DNA of 64,000 nucleotides. Source: Streptomyces sp. NBC_01707 (GTDB taxonomy: Bacteria > Actinomycetota > Actinomycetes > Streptomycetales > Streptomycetaceae). Under the pieces are notes generated by a model that did no database searches, was not told where the DNA came from, and saw only the letters and a program-made list of their open reading frames with translations. A program made the translations under genes and the position numbers. Shown here one piece after another: positions 45,462 through 54,074 of the stretch (the first letter of the stretch is position 1; each line of letters begins with the position of its first letter). Where the stretch lies: NCBI RefSeq assembly GCF_041438805.1, contig NZ_CP109190.1, positions 7,688,001 through 7,752,000 of the forward strand. The letters are read 5' to 3'.

Positions 45462-46121
45462 ATGTCTGATGCTGCGCAGCCCACCGCTGCCGAGGTACGC
45501 GCCGCCGCCGATGCCGTCAAAGCCGCGCTCGACCATCACCTCGAGGCGGTCGAGCGCCGGTCCGGGGACGACGACCCGGCCGTCTACGACGCGTTCAACG
45601 CACTGGCCGCTGCGGCCGAGGTCTACGACGAACTCCTCTACGACCGCTACGACGAGGTCACCCCCTTCGAGATCCCCGGCGTCGACGACTCCATGCCGCC
45701 GTATGCCGGCCCTGAGGAGCCCAACGCGCTCAGCGTGCTGATCCGCCGCGACTACGCGGTGGTGGAGCCGACCCGGCTGCTCGCACAGGCGCAGCGGATC
45801 GTCGACGCGGATCCGGGCGACGGCGGCAAGGGGACCGGCGCCGCGGCCGGAACCAGTGTCCATGCGGCGCTCGGTGTGCTCTTCGGCGAGTACGAACCGG
45901 ACGAGGTCGCCTCCCGGCACCAGGAGTTCGGTCTGGAGGAGGGCGACTCCACGCTCTGGGTCTCGGCGGCCGAGGAGCTGCCCGAGGCGGGGGAGTGGCT
46001 CAGCGCTCCCTTCGACGAGGCCGACCCGCAGCTGGTGGTCTGCCGCTTCGACGTCAGTTCCGTCTTCGACGAGGACGACCTCGACGAGGAGCTGGACGAC
46101 CTGGCGACCGACAGCTCCTGA
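45462..46121 (+). CDS. conserved hypothetical acidic protein
   Basis: A 219-residue soluble, acidic protein with no signal peptide or membrane helix. N-terminal half is helical (AADAVKAALDHHLEAVERR, FNALAAAAEVYDELLYDRYD); the C-terminal half has VVEPTRLLAQAQRIV, a glycine-rich loop and a strongly acidic tail (VFDEDDLDEELDDLATD). I do not recognise a named domain. ATG 45462 is chosen from protein content; no clear ribosome site was found. Converges on the RecD-like gene across a hairpin terminator. Confidence 0.75.
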   Translation: MSDAAQPTAAEVRAAADAVKAALDHHLEAVERRSGDDDPAVYDAFNALAAAAEVYDELLYDRYDEVTPFEIPGVDDSMPPYAGPEEPNALSVLIRRDYAVVEPTRLLAQAQRIVDADPGDGGKGTGAAAGTSVHAALGVLFGEYEPDEVASRHQEFGLEEGDSTLWVSAAEELPEAGEWLSAPFDEADPQLVVCRFDVSSVFDEDDLDEELDDLATDSS

Positions 46122-46137
46122 TCCCGTCGCGGGCGGA

Positions 46138-46171
46138 GCCGGAGGACCGATGTCGTGTGCGGTCCTCCGGC
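46138..46171. terminator. bidirectional hairpin between the hypothetical and RecD-like genes
   Basis: GCCGGAGGACCG (46138-46149) and CGGTCCTCCGGC (46160-46171) form a perfect 12-base-pair stem with a 10-base loop in the convergent gap. Confidence 0.88.
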
Positions 46172-46182
46172 CCTCCGGTCGT

Positions 46183-48417
46183 CTAGACCGTGGCCGTCGG
46201 CAGCGCCTCCAGCAGGGCGCGCAGCCGGGTCGTGCGGTCCTGGGTCGGGGACTGGGCCACTGCGCGCGGCAGCGCCTGGTCCACCCCGTGCACCACGGAC
46301 AGGTGCCGCTCCCCACGGCTGAACGCCGTGTACACCCACGCCCGGCTCAGCCCCTGCGCGGCATCACCGGGCAGTACGACGACCACCGCCGGCCACCTCA
46401 TCCCGGCCGCCTGGTGGGCGCTGAGGGCCCAGCCGTGGCGTACCGACGACTCCACCCGCTCCTGCGGTACGACGACCGGCGTGCCCGCGCAGTCCAGATG
46501 CAGGCCCTCGGCGTCGGCCGAGACGACCGCACCGGGGACCGTCCTGCCGGGCGTCGGGATGTGCACGACCCGGTCGCCCGGGTCGAAGCCGCCGAACCGT
46601 CCGGGGCCGGCGTTCAGCCGCTGCTTGAGCGCTGCGTTGAGCGCCCGGGTGCCCGCCGGGCCGCCGTGCCCGACGGTGATCACCTGTGTGTCGGCCGACG
46701 GTACGCCGATGGCGCGCGGCACCGAGTCGGCGACCAGCTGCACGGTGCGGTGCACCGCCTCGCCCGCGTCGTGCACGGGGACGATCACCACTTCCTTGCC
46801 GGGCGCTTCCACCTGGTTCAGCTCACCGATGCCGATACCGGAGACCAGCTCGCCGATCGGACCGGGATCCGGCGTACGGGAGACCACCTGCGGGCAGGCG
46901 CGGGCGGCGAGCACATCCGCGAACACCCGGCCCGCACCCGCCGAGCCCAGCACTCCCGGATCGCCGCTCAGCACCAGGCGGGTGCCGTCGGCGAGGGACT
47001 CCACCACCATCGCGGCCGTCTCGACGTCCAGCTGCGGGGCGTCCAGCACGACCAGCAGGTCGACGGCGATCGCCCCGTCCTCGTCCCGGCCGGGTCCCTC
47101 GGCGCCGGAGAGCAGTCCGGCGAGGCTGACGGCCGCCGACGGGTCGTGGAGCGCCTCGGCCAGCCGCCGCCTGCCGTCCACGCTGTGGGTGGCGCCGACG
47201 GCCTGCAGCCCGAGGGAGCGGGCGGCGGTGATCAGCGCGGCGGGTTCGGCCCTGGCCGCCTCACCGCCGGTGTGCGCGACGAGGCCACCGACCGCGACCG
47301 TGCGGATCAGCTCCGCCGCCGAGGGGGAACCGGCGGCCGCCGCCGGCTCCGACCAGTCGGCATCCTTCTCACAGGCGTTGACCAGCCGTGCCAGGCCGTC
47401 GGCGAGACTCTCCTCGGCGAGCGCGTACCGGTCGAGGCCGAGCAGCACCTGCGGCGGCTCCTGACCGGCGTGGCCCTCGGCCTGCTCGCCGGATTCCGCG
47501 AGCTCCTCCGCCCCCTCGTCGTCCGGCTCGTCCAGGCCCTCCTGGAAGACCAGCACGACGCCCTCGGCGACAGCGTGCTGCACGGCCGCCGCGGGGTCGG
47601 TCACCGCACGCTCGGCGAGCGCGGCCCGCACGGCAGAGGCGTCCAGCGCGGTATGCCCCTGCAGCGCGGCGCGCTCCAGCAGCCAGCCGACCAGCGCCGC
47701 CGTACGCCGCTCGTCGTCCGGACCGCAGGCGGCGCCCAGCAGCGCCCGCGCGAAGCCGTCGGCCTGCTCGGGCCGGACGCCGGCGACGGCCAGCAGCTGC
47801 CACGGGTCCTCACGCAGAACGTCGGCCGCCTGTGCGCCGAGCGTCTGTGCCGCCGGGCCCGCCAGCACCTCCGGCGCCCCGCCCTCAGCCAGCACGGCCG
47901 ACACCGCGGCCACGGCCTCCGCGGAGGCGCCCTGCGGCGCCCGGACAGGCTCGGATGCACGGGGGCGTACCGGCGCGGGTGCGGGCGCGACCCGGCGGGG
48001 GGCGGGCGCGGGCGCGTCGAAGAACGCCGCACCGGGCTTCTCGCCGCTCTCCACGGCGCGCACCGCTGCCAGCAGATCGGCGGCCGGCCCGCTCAGCTTG
48101 GCGCCGGCCGCGATGGGACCGTCCTTCTCGGCCTTGCGCTTCTCGATCCGCTCCCGCAACTCACGCTGGGCAGCGAGCTCGGCCTCGGCCTCGGAGAGTG
48201 CGGCGGCCGCCTCGCCGTCGGCCGGGTCGGCCGTGTCCGCTGCGCCGGCCGTGTCCGTCCCGTCCGTCTCCTCCGCCTCGGGGTCCGTGGCCCCGCTCGC
48301 GTCGCCTCCCACGTCCTCGGTGGACGGGTCGGGTGCGGCGGCAGCGGTGTCCGCGACAACGGTGTCGTCGCCGGCGGCCGAGGGGCCGGGGGTTTCCCCC
48401 CGGGGAAGCGCAGTCAC
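46183..48417 (-). CDS. RecD2-like helicase-fold protein with degenerate ATPase motifs
   Basis: A 744-residue protein. Residues 1-~100 are low-complexity and acidic (Asp/Glu/Ala/Thr), then a coiled-coil-like segment (AELAAQRELRERIEKRKAEKD). A helix-hairpin-helix region (VLREDPWQLLAVAGVRPEQADGF) precedes the helicase fold. The C-terminal UvrD_C_2-like part is recognisable (WALSAHQAAGMRWPAVVVVL, VYTAFSRGERHLSVVHG). However, where RecD2 has its GGPGTGKT Walker A loop, this protein has VGGLVAHTGGEAARAE (~residue 370), and Walker B DEA is LDAPQ (~450). It therefore probably does not hydrolyse ATP normally. Overlaps the aldo/keto reductase gene by 4 bases. Confidence 0.85.
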   Translation of the reverse strand: MTALPRGETPGPSAAGDDTVVADTAAAAPDPSTEDVGGDASGATDPEAEETDGTDTAGAADTADPADGEAAAALSEAEAELAAQRELRERIEKRKAEKDGPIAAGAKLSGPAADLLAAVRAVESGEKPGAAFFDAPAPAPRRVAPAPAPVRPRASEPVRAPQGASAEAVAAVSAVLAEGGAPEVLAGPAAQTLGAQAADVLREDPWQLLAVAGVRPEQADGFARALLGAACGPDDERRTAALVGWLLERAALQGHTALDASAVRAALAERAVTDPAAAVQHAVAEGVVLVFQEGLDEPDDEGAEELAESGEQAEGHAGQEPPQVLLGLDRYALAEESLADGLARLVNACEKDADWSEPAAAAGSPSAAELIRTVAVGGLVAHTGGEAARAEPAALITAARSLGLQAVGATHSVDGRRRLAEALHDPSAAVSLAGLLSGAEGPGRDEDGAIAVDLLVVLDAPQLDVETAAMVVESLADGTRLVLSGDPGVLGSAGAGRVFADVLAARACPQVVSRTPDPGPIGELVSGIGIGELNQVEAPGKEVVIVPVHDAGEAVHRTVQLVADSVPRAIGVPSADTQVITVGHGGPAGTRALNAALKQRLNAGPGRFGGFDPGDRVVHIPTPGRTVPGAVVSADAEGLHLDCAGTPVVVPQERVESSVRHGWALSAHQAAGMRWPAVVVVLPGDAAQGLSRAWVYTAFSRGERHLSVVHGVDQALPRAVAQSPTQDRTTRLRALLEALPTATV

Positions 48418-49397
48418 AGCGTGCTCCAGTCCTGGTCGGGATAGCGGTGCACGGGCGCCGACACATCGTCGAGCGCCTGGCAGATCTCGTCAGGAAGACT
48501 AAGCGCCTCCACTGACAATGCCTCCGTGAGCTGCTGCGCGTTGCGCGCGCCGACGATCGGGGCCACCACTCCCGGCCGGTCCCGGACCCAGGCGAGCGCC
48601 ACCTGCAGGGCCGTCGTGGCCAGACCGTCGGCCGCCGTCGCCACCGCGTCCACGATGCGGCTCGCCGGGTCGTCGAGATACGGCTCGACGAACGGGGCCA
48701 GCAGCTCCGAGGCGCCGCGCGAGTCCGCCGGAGTGCCCGTCCGGTACTTGCCGGTCAGCACCCCACGGCCCAGCGGGGACGACGGCAGCAGCCCCACGCC
48801 CAGATCGAGCGCGGCCGGCAGCACCTCGCGCTCCACGCCCCGCTGCAGCAATGAGTACTCCATCTGCGTACTGGCCAGCCGGGTGCGCACCCCGGGCGAG
48901 GCGAGCTGCCAGGTCGCCGCCTTGGCCAGTTGCCAGCCGCAGAAGTTGGACACCCCCGCGTACCGGACGCGGCCGGTCGACACCGCCAGGTCGACCGCTT
49001 GAAGGGTTTCCTCCAGCGGCGTCACCGGGTCGAAGGCGTGTACCTGCCACAAGTCCACGTAATCCGTACCGAGCCGCTCCAGCGAGGCGTCCAGCGCGGC
49101 CAGCAGATGCCCGCGCGAGCCGTCGAAACGGCGGTACGGATCGGCCACGCTGCCCGCTTTCGTGGCGATGACCAGATCGTGCCGAGGCACCAGCCCCTCG
49201 ATGAGCCGCCCCAGCAGGTACTCGGCCTCCCCGCCGCCGTACACATCGGCCGTGTCGACCAGTGTGCCGCCCACCTCCCAGAAGGCCTTCAGCTGTTCCG
49301 CAGCGTCGTGCTCGTCGGTGTCCCGGCCCCAGGTGAGGGTGCCGAGCCCGATCCGGGACACTCGAAGGCCGGTACGGCCGAGATGCCTCTGCTCCAT
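48414..49397 (-). CDS. aldo/keto reductase
   Basis: A 327-residue NADPH-dependent TIM-barrel reductase. Catalytic tetrad positions are visible: Asp and Tyr in VDTADVYGGGEAEYLLG, Lys in VIATKAGS and His in DYVDLWQVHAFD. Cofactor-binding VSNFCGWQLAK and IVGARNAQQLTEAL follow. It reduces an aldehyde or ketone; substrate unknown. Start at 49397 (MEQRHLGRTGL); the frame runs on upstream without a ribosome site. First gene of an operon with the RecD-like protein (ATGA overlap), a pairing conserved enough in Streptomyces to seem non-accidental, though reasons are unclear. Confidence 0.92.
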   Translation of the reverse strand: MEQRHLGRTGLRVSRIGLGTLTWGRDTDEHDAAEQLKAFWEVGGTLVDTADVYGGGEAEYLLGRLIEGLVPRHDLVIATKAGSVADPYRRFDGSRGHLLAALDASLERLGTDYVDLWQVHAFDPVTPLEETLQAVDLAVSTGRVRYAGVSNFCGWQLAKAATWQLASPGVRTRLASTQMEYSLLQRGVEREVLPAALDLGVGLLPSSPLGRGVLTGKYRTGTPADSRGASELLAPFVEPYLDDPASRIVDAVATAADGLATTALQVALAWVRDRPGVVAPIVGARNAQQLTEALSVEALSLPDEICQALDDVSAPVHRYPDQDWSTL

Positions 49398-49537
49398 GGG
49401 CGCTGAGATTACTGGCCAGAGCCCCACTCGGCGGAAGCCTGTGGACAACCGGGGGCCGGGCTGCCCCTGCCGGATCCCCTTGCCGCGCGCTAGAGTCCCC
49501 GGCACAGGGACGTTACTGATCGGTAAGGGGAGCGGCT

Positions 49538-50587
49538 ATGCGGCTCGGCATCAATCTCGGTTACTGGGGCGCGGGAATGGACGGCGACAACCTCGCCGTC
49601 GCCCAGGAGGCCGACCGGCTCGGCTACGACGTCTGCTGGGCGGCCGAGGCGTACGGCTCCGACGCCCCGACCGTACTGACCTGGGTCGCAGCCCAGACCG
49701 AGTCCATCGACGTCGGCTCCGCCATCATGCAGATCCCGGCCCGCCAGCCCGCCATGACGGCGATGACCGCCGCCACCCTCGACTCGCTCTCCGGCGGCAG
49801 GTTCCGCCTCGGCCTCGGAGTGTCGGGACCGCAGGTCTCCGAGGGCTGGTACGGCGTCAAGTTCGACAAGCCGCTGGCCCGCACCCGTGAGTACGTGGAG
49901 ATCGTCCGCCGGGCGATGTCCCGCGAGCGGCTCTCGTACGAGGGCGAGCACTGGACGCTTCCGCTCCCGGACGGCCCGGGCAAGCCCATCAAGCTGACCG
50001 TCCATCCGCAGCGCGAGCACATTCCGCTGTACATCGCCGCGATCGGCCCGAAGAACCTGGAGCAGACCGGCGAGATCGCCGACGGTGCGCTGCTGATCTT
50101 CCCGTCCGCCGAGCACCTCGAGGACACCGCGGTGAAGCACCTGCGGGCCGGCCGTGAGAAGGCCGGGAAGACCATGGAGGGCTTCGACGTCTGCCCGACG
50201 CTGCCGCTGGCCGTCGGTGAGGACATCAACGGGCTCGCCGACATGTTCCGCCCGTACACCGCGCTGTATGTCGGCGGCATGGGCAGTCGCAAGCAGAACT
50301 TCTACAACCAGCTCGCCCAGCGCATGGGGTACGAGAAGGAAGCCGCCGAGATCCAGGACAAGTACCTGTCCGGCGACAAGAACGGCGCCGCGGCCGCCGT
50401 GCCGCACCAGCTGATCGACCAGACCACACTGCTCGGCTCGGTCGAGCGGATCGCCGAGCGGATGCAGGCGTACGCAGCCGCCGGTGTCACCACGCTGACC
50501 CTCGCCCCGGCCGGCTTCACACTCGACGAGCGGCTCGCCGCCCTGCGCGCCGGTACGGACGCCCTGGAGCTGTCCGGCCTCGCGTGA
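49538..50587 (+). CDS. LLM-class F420-dependent oxidoreductase
   Basis: A 349-residue luciferase-like monooxygenase-fold protein starting behind AAGGGGAG. It begins RLGINLGYWGAGMDGDN, then YDVCWAAEAYGSDAPTVLTW, PARQPAMTAMTAATLDSLSG and FRLGLGVSGPQVSEGWYG, the pattern of the F420-using branch (methylene-H4MPT reductase-like). It transfers hydride from reduced F420 to an unknown substrate. It is monocistronic, between a divergent aldo/keto reductase and a terminator hairpin. Confidence 0.9.
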   Translation: MRLGINLGYWGAGMDGDNLAVAQEADRLGYDVCWAAEAYGSDAPTVLTWVAAQTESIDVGSAIMQIPARQPAMTAMTAATLDSLSGGRFRLGLGVSGPQVSEGWYGVKFDKPLARTREYVEIVRRAMSRERLSYEGEHWTLPLPDGPGKPIKLTVHPQREHIPLYIAAIGPKNLEQTGEIADGALLIFPSAEHLEDTAVKHLRAGREKAGKTMEGFDVCPTLPLAVGEDINGLADMFRPYTALYVGGMGSRKQNFYNQLAQRMGYEKEAAEIQDKYLSGDKNGAAAAVPHQLIDQTTLLGSVERIAERMQAYAAAGVTTLTLAPAGFTLDERLAALRAGTDALELSGLA

Positions 50588-50607
50588 CCACCTGAGCGGA
50601 CAGCACT

Positions 50608-50650
50608 ACGGCCGTGGTGGGGGCTCGGGGGTCTTCCCCGCCACGGCCGT
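50608..50650 (+). terminator. hairpin after the LLM oxidoreductase
   Basis: ACGGCCGTGGTGGGG (50608-50622) pairs with CCCCGCCACGGCCGT (50636-50650), 15 base pairs with one T-G wobble and a 13-base loop, starting about 20 bases after the stop. Confidence 0.88.
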
Positions 50651-50785
50651 TACGCAGCACAACGCGCCACGCCGTCATCGGTTACGCTCCGCCCGTTCGG
50701 CCCCGTCGAACCGGACTCCGGTTGCCGACTTCTCCGTACCGCACTTGACTTTCCTTCTGCGGTCACCGGCACGGAGGCGCCAGCG

Positions 50786-51574
50786 ATGCTCTCGGCAAAG
50801 AACCTGTTCCAGGAGATCCTCGACAACGACGAGTCCTTCCGGCTCTTCTGCTCCATCGCCGCCGGCGGAGAGTCCCAGGGCGGCTGGGAGAACGGCCGCA
50901 TCGCGGCCCTCGCTCCCGAGAGCCAGCGCACCCTGGTCCCCAAGATCGCCCGGCACGGCGCCGACGAGGACAAGCACGGCCGGATCTTCAACGCCTTGCT
51001 GAAGCGGCGCGGCCTGCAGCCGGTCGAGGTGCCGTACGAGACCGACTACACGATGCTCCTGGAGCAGCACGGCATCGGCCTCGCCCACGAGCAGCTGAAG
51101 TGTGACCGACCGCTCACCGAGCAGGACATCATCACGTATCTCGCGCACAGCAGAGTCACCGAGCAGCGCGCCTCCGAACAGATGGCACTGCTCCTCAGGT
51201 ACTTCGCCGACCATCCCGACCTGGGCCGCGCGGTGAAGATGATCTCGAACGACGAGGACAACCATCTGTCCTACTGCCACGAGGAGTTGCTCCGGCTGGC
51301 CCGGTCCGGACACGGCCGGACGATCCAGCGCATCCTGCGGGAGTGCGCGCTGACCGAGATCCGGGTGTACCGCGACGTCAGCCTCGCCGTGATGGACCAC
51401 ATGGGGCGCATCCTGGGCTGGCCCAAGGCCAAGGCGGGGGTGCTGGCCGCCGCGATCCGCGGCCTCTACGTGTACGAACGCCTCGTCGGCTGGCGGCGCA
51501 TGGTCAGCCTGGCACCGCCCGAGCGGCCCGACGCGCTCGGCGGCCCGCCGGTCCCGGCGCCCGAGTACGCCTGA
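50786..51574 (+). CDS. ferritin-like domain protein
   Basis: A 262-residue helical protein. The segments HGADEDKHGRIF, SRVTEQRASEQMALLL and NDEDNHLSYCHEE provide the Glu/His pairs expected of a four-helix-bundle diiron site. The last helix pair (YRDVSLAVMDHMGRILGWPK) is an extension. The group is widespread in actinobacteria and uncharacterised; it could store or oxidise iron, or act as an oxygenase. GGAGG precedes ATG 50786. The CorA transporter gene converges on it, leaving 47 bases. Confidence 0.87.
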   Translation: MLSAKNLFQEILDNDESFRLFCSIAAGGESQGGWENGRIAALAPESQRTLVPKIARHGADEDKHGRIFNALLKRRGLQPVEVPYETDYTMLLEQHGIGLAHEQLKCDRPLTEQDIITYLAHSRVTEQRASEQMALLLRYFADHPDLGRAVKMISNDEDNHLSYCHEELLRLARSGHGRTIQRILRECALTEIRVYRDVSLAVMDHMGRILGWPKAKAGVLAAAIRGLYVYERLVGWRRMVSLAPPERPDALGGPPVPAPEYA

Positions 51575-51621
51575 GCCGCGCAGTCGGGCCGTCCGTCCGC
51601 GTCGTGGGCTCCGCCGTCCCC

Positions 51622-52617
51622 TCAGAGCCAGCCGCGGCGCTTGAACATGCGGTACAGGCCGAAGACCGCACAGCCCATCAGCACGATCACCGTCGGATAC
51701 GTCCACACCCAGTGCAGCTCGGGCATGTGGTCGAAGTTCATGCCGTAGATCCCCGCCACCATGGTCGGAACGGCAGCCATGGCCGCCCAGGCCGAGATCT
51801 TCCGCATGTCGTCGTTCTGCCGCAGCCCCGTCTGCGCCAGATGCGCGGCCAGGATGTCGGAGAGCAGCCGGTCCAGCCCCTCCACATGCTCGTTGGCGCG
51901 CGTCAGATGGTCGCTCACGTCCCGGAAGAACGGCTGCGAGTGCTCGTCGACGAACGGCACACTGGCGCCCGCCAGCCGGCCCATGGGCGCGCTCAGCGGG
52001 CCGGTGGCCCGACGGAACTCCAGCACCTGCCGCTTGAAGGTGTAGATGCGCGACGCGGTGTTCTTGGTGTCCACGCTGCCGCTCGGTGCGAACACCTCGG
52101 TCTCCAGCTCCTCCAGGTCGACCTGGAGCTCGGCCGCCACATGTATGTAGTGGTCGACGACCGCGTCGCTGACCGCGTACAGCACCGCGGTCGGACCGTG
52201 CCTGAGCACCTCCGGTTCGGCCTCCAGCCGGCGGCGTACCTCGGCGAGCGGCGCACTCTCGCCGTGCCGGACCGTCACGACGAACGAATCGCCTATGAAG
52301 AGCATCAGCTCGTCGGTGGTCACCGTGTCGCCCTCCGGCTCGTACACCACCGGCTTGATGACCACGAAGAGGGAGTCGTCGTACACCTCCAGCTTGGGCC
52401 GCTGGTGCGCGCACAGCGCGTCCTCCACGGCCAGCGGGTGCAGCCCGAACTCGCTGCTGACGAGGTCGAACTCCTTCTCCGTGGGCTCGTGCAGTCCGAT
52501 CCAGAGAAAGGCGTCCCCGGTGGCCCGTGCCTCGTCGAGGGCATCCGAGAAATCGGCGGGTCCGTCGGTACGACGCCCGTCCCGGTAGATGGCACAGTCC
52601 ACAATCACGGCGCGCAT
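51622..52617 (-). CDS. corA: CorA family magnesium/cobalt transporter
   Basis: A 331-residue divalent-cation channel. The long N-terminal cytosolic funnel (DAFLWIGLHEPTEKEFDLV, ALCAHQRPKLEVYDDSLFVV) is followed by two C-terminal membrane helices with the signature IYGMNFDHMPE between them and the basic end FKRRGWL. The GMN ion-selectivity loop is intact. Start at 52617 (MRAVIVDC), preceded by GGAGCAGGGAAG. Divergent from the phosphatase gene with a 59-base gap. The GMN motif supports Mg transport; Ni/Co also pass in this family. Confidence 0.95.
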   Translation of the reverse strand: MRAVIVDCAIYRDGRRTDGPADFSDALDEARATGDAFLWIGLHEPTEKEFDLVSSEFGLHPLAVEDALCAHQRPKLEVYDDSLFVVIKPVVYEPEGDTVTTDELMLFIGDSFVVTVRHGESAPLAEVRRRLEAEPEVLRHGPTAVLYAVSDAVVDHYIHVAAELQVDLEELETEVFAPSGSVDTKNTASRIYTFKRQVLEFRRATGPLSAPMGRLAGASVPFVDEHSQPFFRDVSDHLTRANEHVEGLDRLLSDILAAHLAQTGLRQNDDMRKISAWAAMAAVPTMVAGIYGMNFDHMPELHWVWTYPTVIVLMGCAVFGLYRMFKRRGWL

Positions 52618-52676
52618 TCTTCCCTGCTCCGGGCCCTGGCGCACCTTTCGGGGAACGTCGGCCTACGCTGGCCGGT

Positions 52677-53375
52677 ATGCCGACCCTGATCCTCGTACGC
52701 CACGGACGCTCCACCGCCAACACGGCCGGGGTGCTCGCGGGCCGGACCCCCGGTGTCGCGCTCGACGAGCGCGGCGCCGCGCAGGCCGCCGCGCTGCCCG
52801 GGCGACTCGCCTCGCTGACCCTCGCCGCCGTCGTCAGCAGCCCCCTGCAGCGGTGCCGGGAGACACTGCAGCCGCTGCTCGACGCCCGGCCCGCGCTGCC
52901 GCTGCACACCGACGAGCGGATCAGCGAGTGCGACTACGGCGACTGGTCGGGGCGCAAGCTGGCGGAACTCACCGACGAGCCGCTGATGTCCGTCGTGCAG
53001 CAGCACCCCTCGGCCGCGGCGTTCCCCGGCGGGGAGTCGATGCGCGCCATGCAGGCACGTGCCGTCGACGCGGTACGGGACTGGAACGCCCGGATCGAGG
53101 CCGAGCACGGCGACGGAGCCGTGTACGTCATGTGCTCGCACGGCGACATCATCAAGTCCCTCGTCGCCGACGCACTCGGGATGCACCTCGATCTCTTCCA
53201 GCGGATCCAGGCCGAACCCTGCTCGGTCACCGCGATCCGGTACACCCGGCTGCGGCCCTTCCTGCTGCGGCTCGGCGACACAGGGGACTTCGCCTCGCTG
53301 GAGCCACGCGAACAGAGCGCAGGCACCGATGCGGATACGGATGCGACGGTCGGGGGCGGCGCTGGGGCGCCGTGA
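52677..53375 (+). CDS. histidine phosphatase, MSMEG_4193 family
   Basis: A 232-residue phosphoglycerate-mutase-like phosphatase. The catalytic histidine is in LVRHGRSTAN, with SSPLQRCRETL, the glutamate in ISECDYGDWSGRKL and the second histidine in VMCSHGDIIKSLV. The C-terminus ends with a disordered Asp/Gly-rich tail. This is the family named after M. smegmatis MSMEG_4193, found next to mshC in mycobacteria too. First of a plus-strand series DUF3090, SCO1664-type protein and mshC, suggesting a role linked to mycothiol or phospho-inositol metabolism; that link is inference. Confidence 0.92.
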   Translation: MPTLILVRHGRSTANTAGVLAGRTPGVALDERGAAQAAALPGRLASLTLAAVVSSPLQRCRETLQPLLDARPALPLHTDERISECDYGDWSGRKLAELTDEPLMSVVQQHPSAAAFPGGESMRAMQARAVDAVRDWNARIEAEHGDGAVYVMCSHGDIIKSLVADALGMHLDLFQRIQAEPCSVTAIRYTRLRPFLLRLGDTGDFASLEPREQSAGTDADTDATVGGGAGAP

Positions 53376-53483
53376 TCGCTTCGCGCAGTAGGGTGGACGC
53401 GCCGTAGGCGCCTCTCCGGGGGACCGACTTCCCGGAACCCCGGCCGCCCCTCATTTGCCGTCAATACTCAAGGGAGACAGGAC

Positions 53484-54074
53484 GTGTCCCGTCAGGTGTT
53501 CCTCTACGACCCCCCGGACCGTTTCGTGGCCGGTACGGTCGGGCTGCCTGGACGTCGTACGTTCTTCCTGCAGGCCTCCTCAGGCGGACGTGTCACCAGC
53601 GTGGCCCTGGAGAAGACCCAGGTCGCCGCGCTCGCCGAACGGATCGACGAGCTCCTCGACGAGGTGGTGCGGCGGACCGGAGGGAACTCACCGGTGCCCG
53701 CGGTGGCACCGATGGATGTCACCGACACCGCGCCGCTCGACGTGCCCGTCGAGGAGGAGTTCCGGGTCGGCACCATGGCACTCGCCTGGGACGGCGAGGA
53801 GCAGCGCATGATCGTCGAGGCGCAGGCCCTGGTCGAGCTGGACGCGGACTCCGACGACGATCTCGCGGAGGCCGAGGAGCGGATGCTCCAGGACGAGGAG
53901 AACGGTCCGCCGATGCTCCGGGTCCGGCTCAGCGGCGCGCAGGCCCGCGCGTTCGCCAAGCGAGCCCTGGACGTCGTCAACGCCGGCCGTCCGCCGTGCC
54001 CGCTGTGCAGCCTGCCGCTCGACCCGGAAGGACATGTATGCCCGCGCCAGAACGGATACCGCCGGGGAGCCTGA
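53484..54074 (+). CDS. DUF3090 family protein
   Basis: A 196-residue protein starting with GTG (AAGGGAGACAGG upstream). It has FLYDPPDRFVAGTVGLPGRR and FFLQASSGGRVTSVALEKTQ at the N-terminus, and a zinc-ribbon-like C-terminus with CPLCSLPLDPEGHVCP (two CxxC-type pairs). The DUF3090 family is restricted to actinobacteria and lies next to the same phosphatase and kinase-like protein. The cysteines suggest a bound zinc. Overlaps the next gene by 37 bases. Function unknown. Confidence 0.92.
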   Translation: MSRQVFLYDPPDRFVAGTVGLPGRRTFFLQASSGGRVTSVALEKTQVAALAERIDELLDEVVRRTGGNSPVPAVAPMDVTDTAPLDVPVEEEFRVGTMALAWDGEEQRMIVEAQALVELDADSDDDLAEAEERMLQDEENGPPMLRVRLSGAQARAFAKRALDVVNAGRPPCPLCSLPLDPEGHVCPRQNGYRRGA

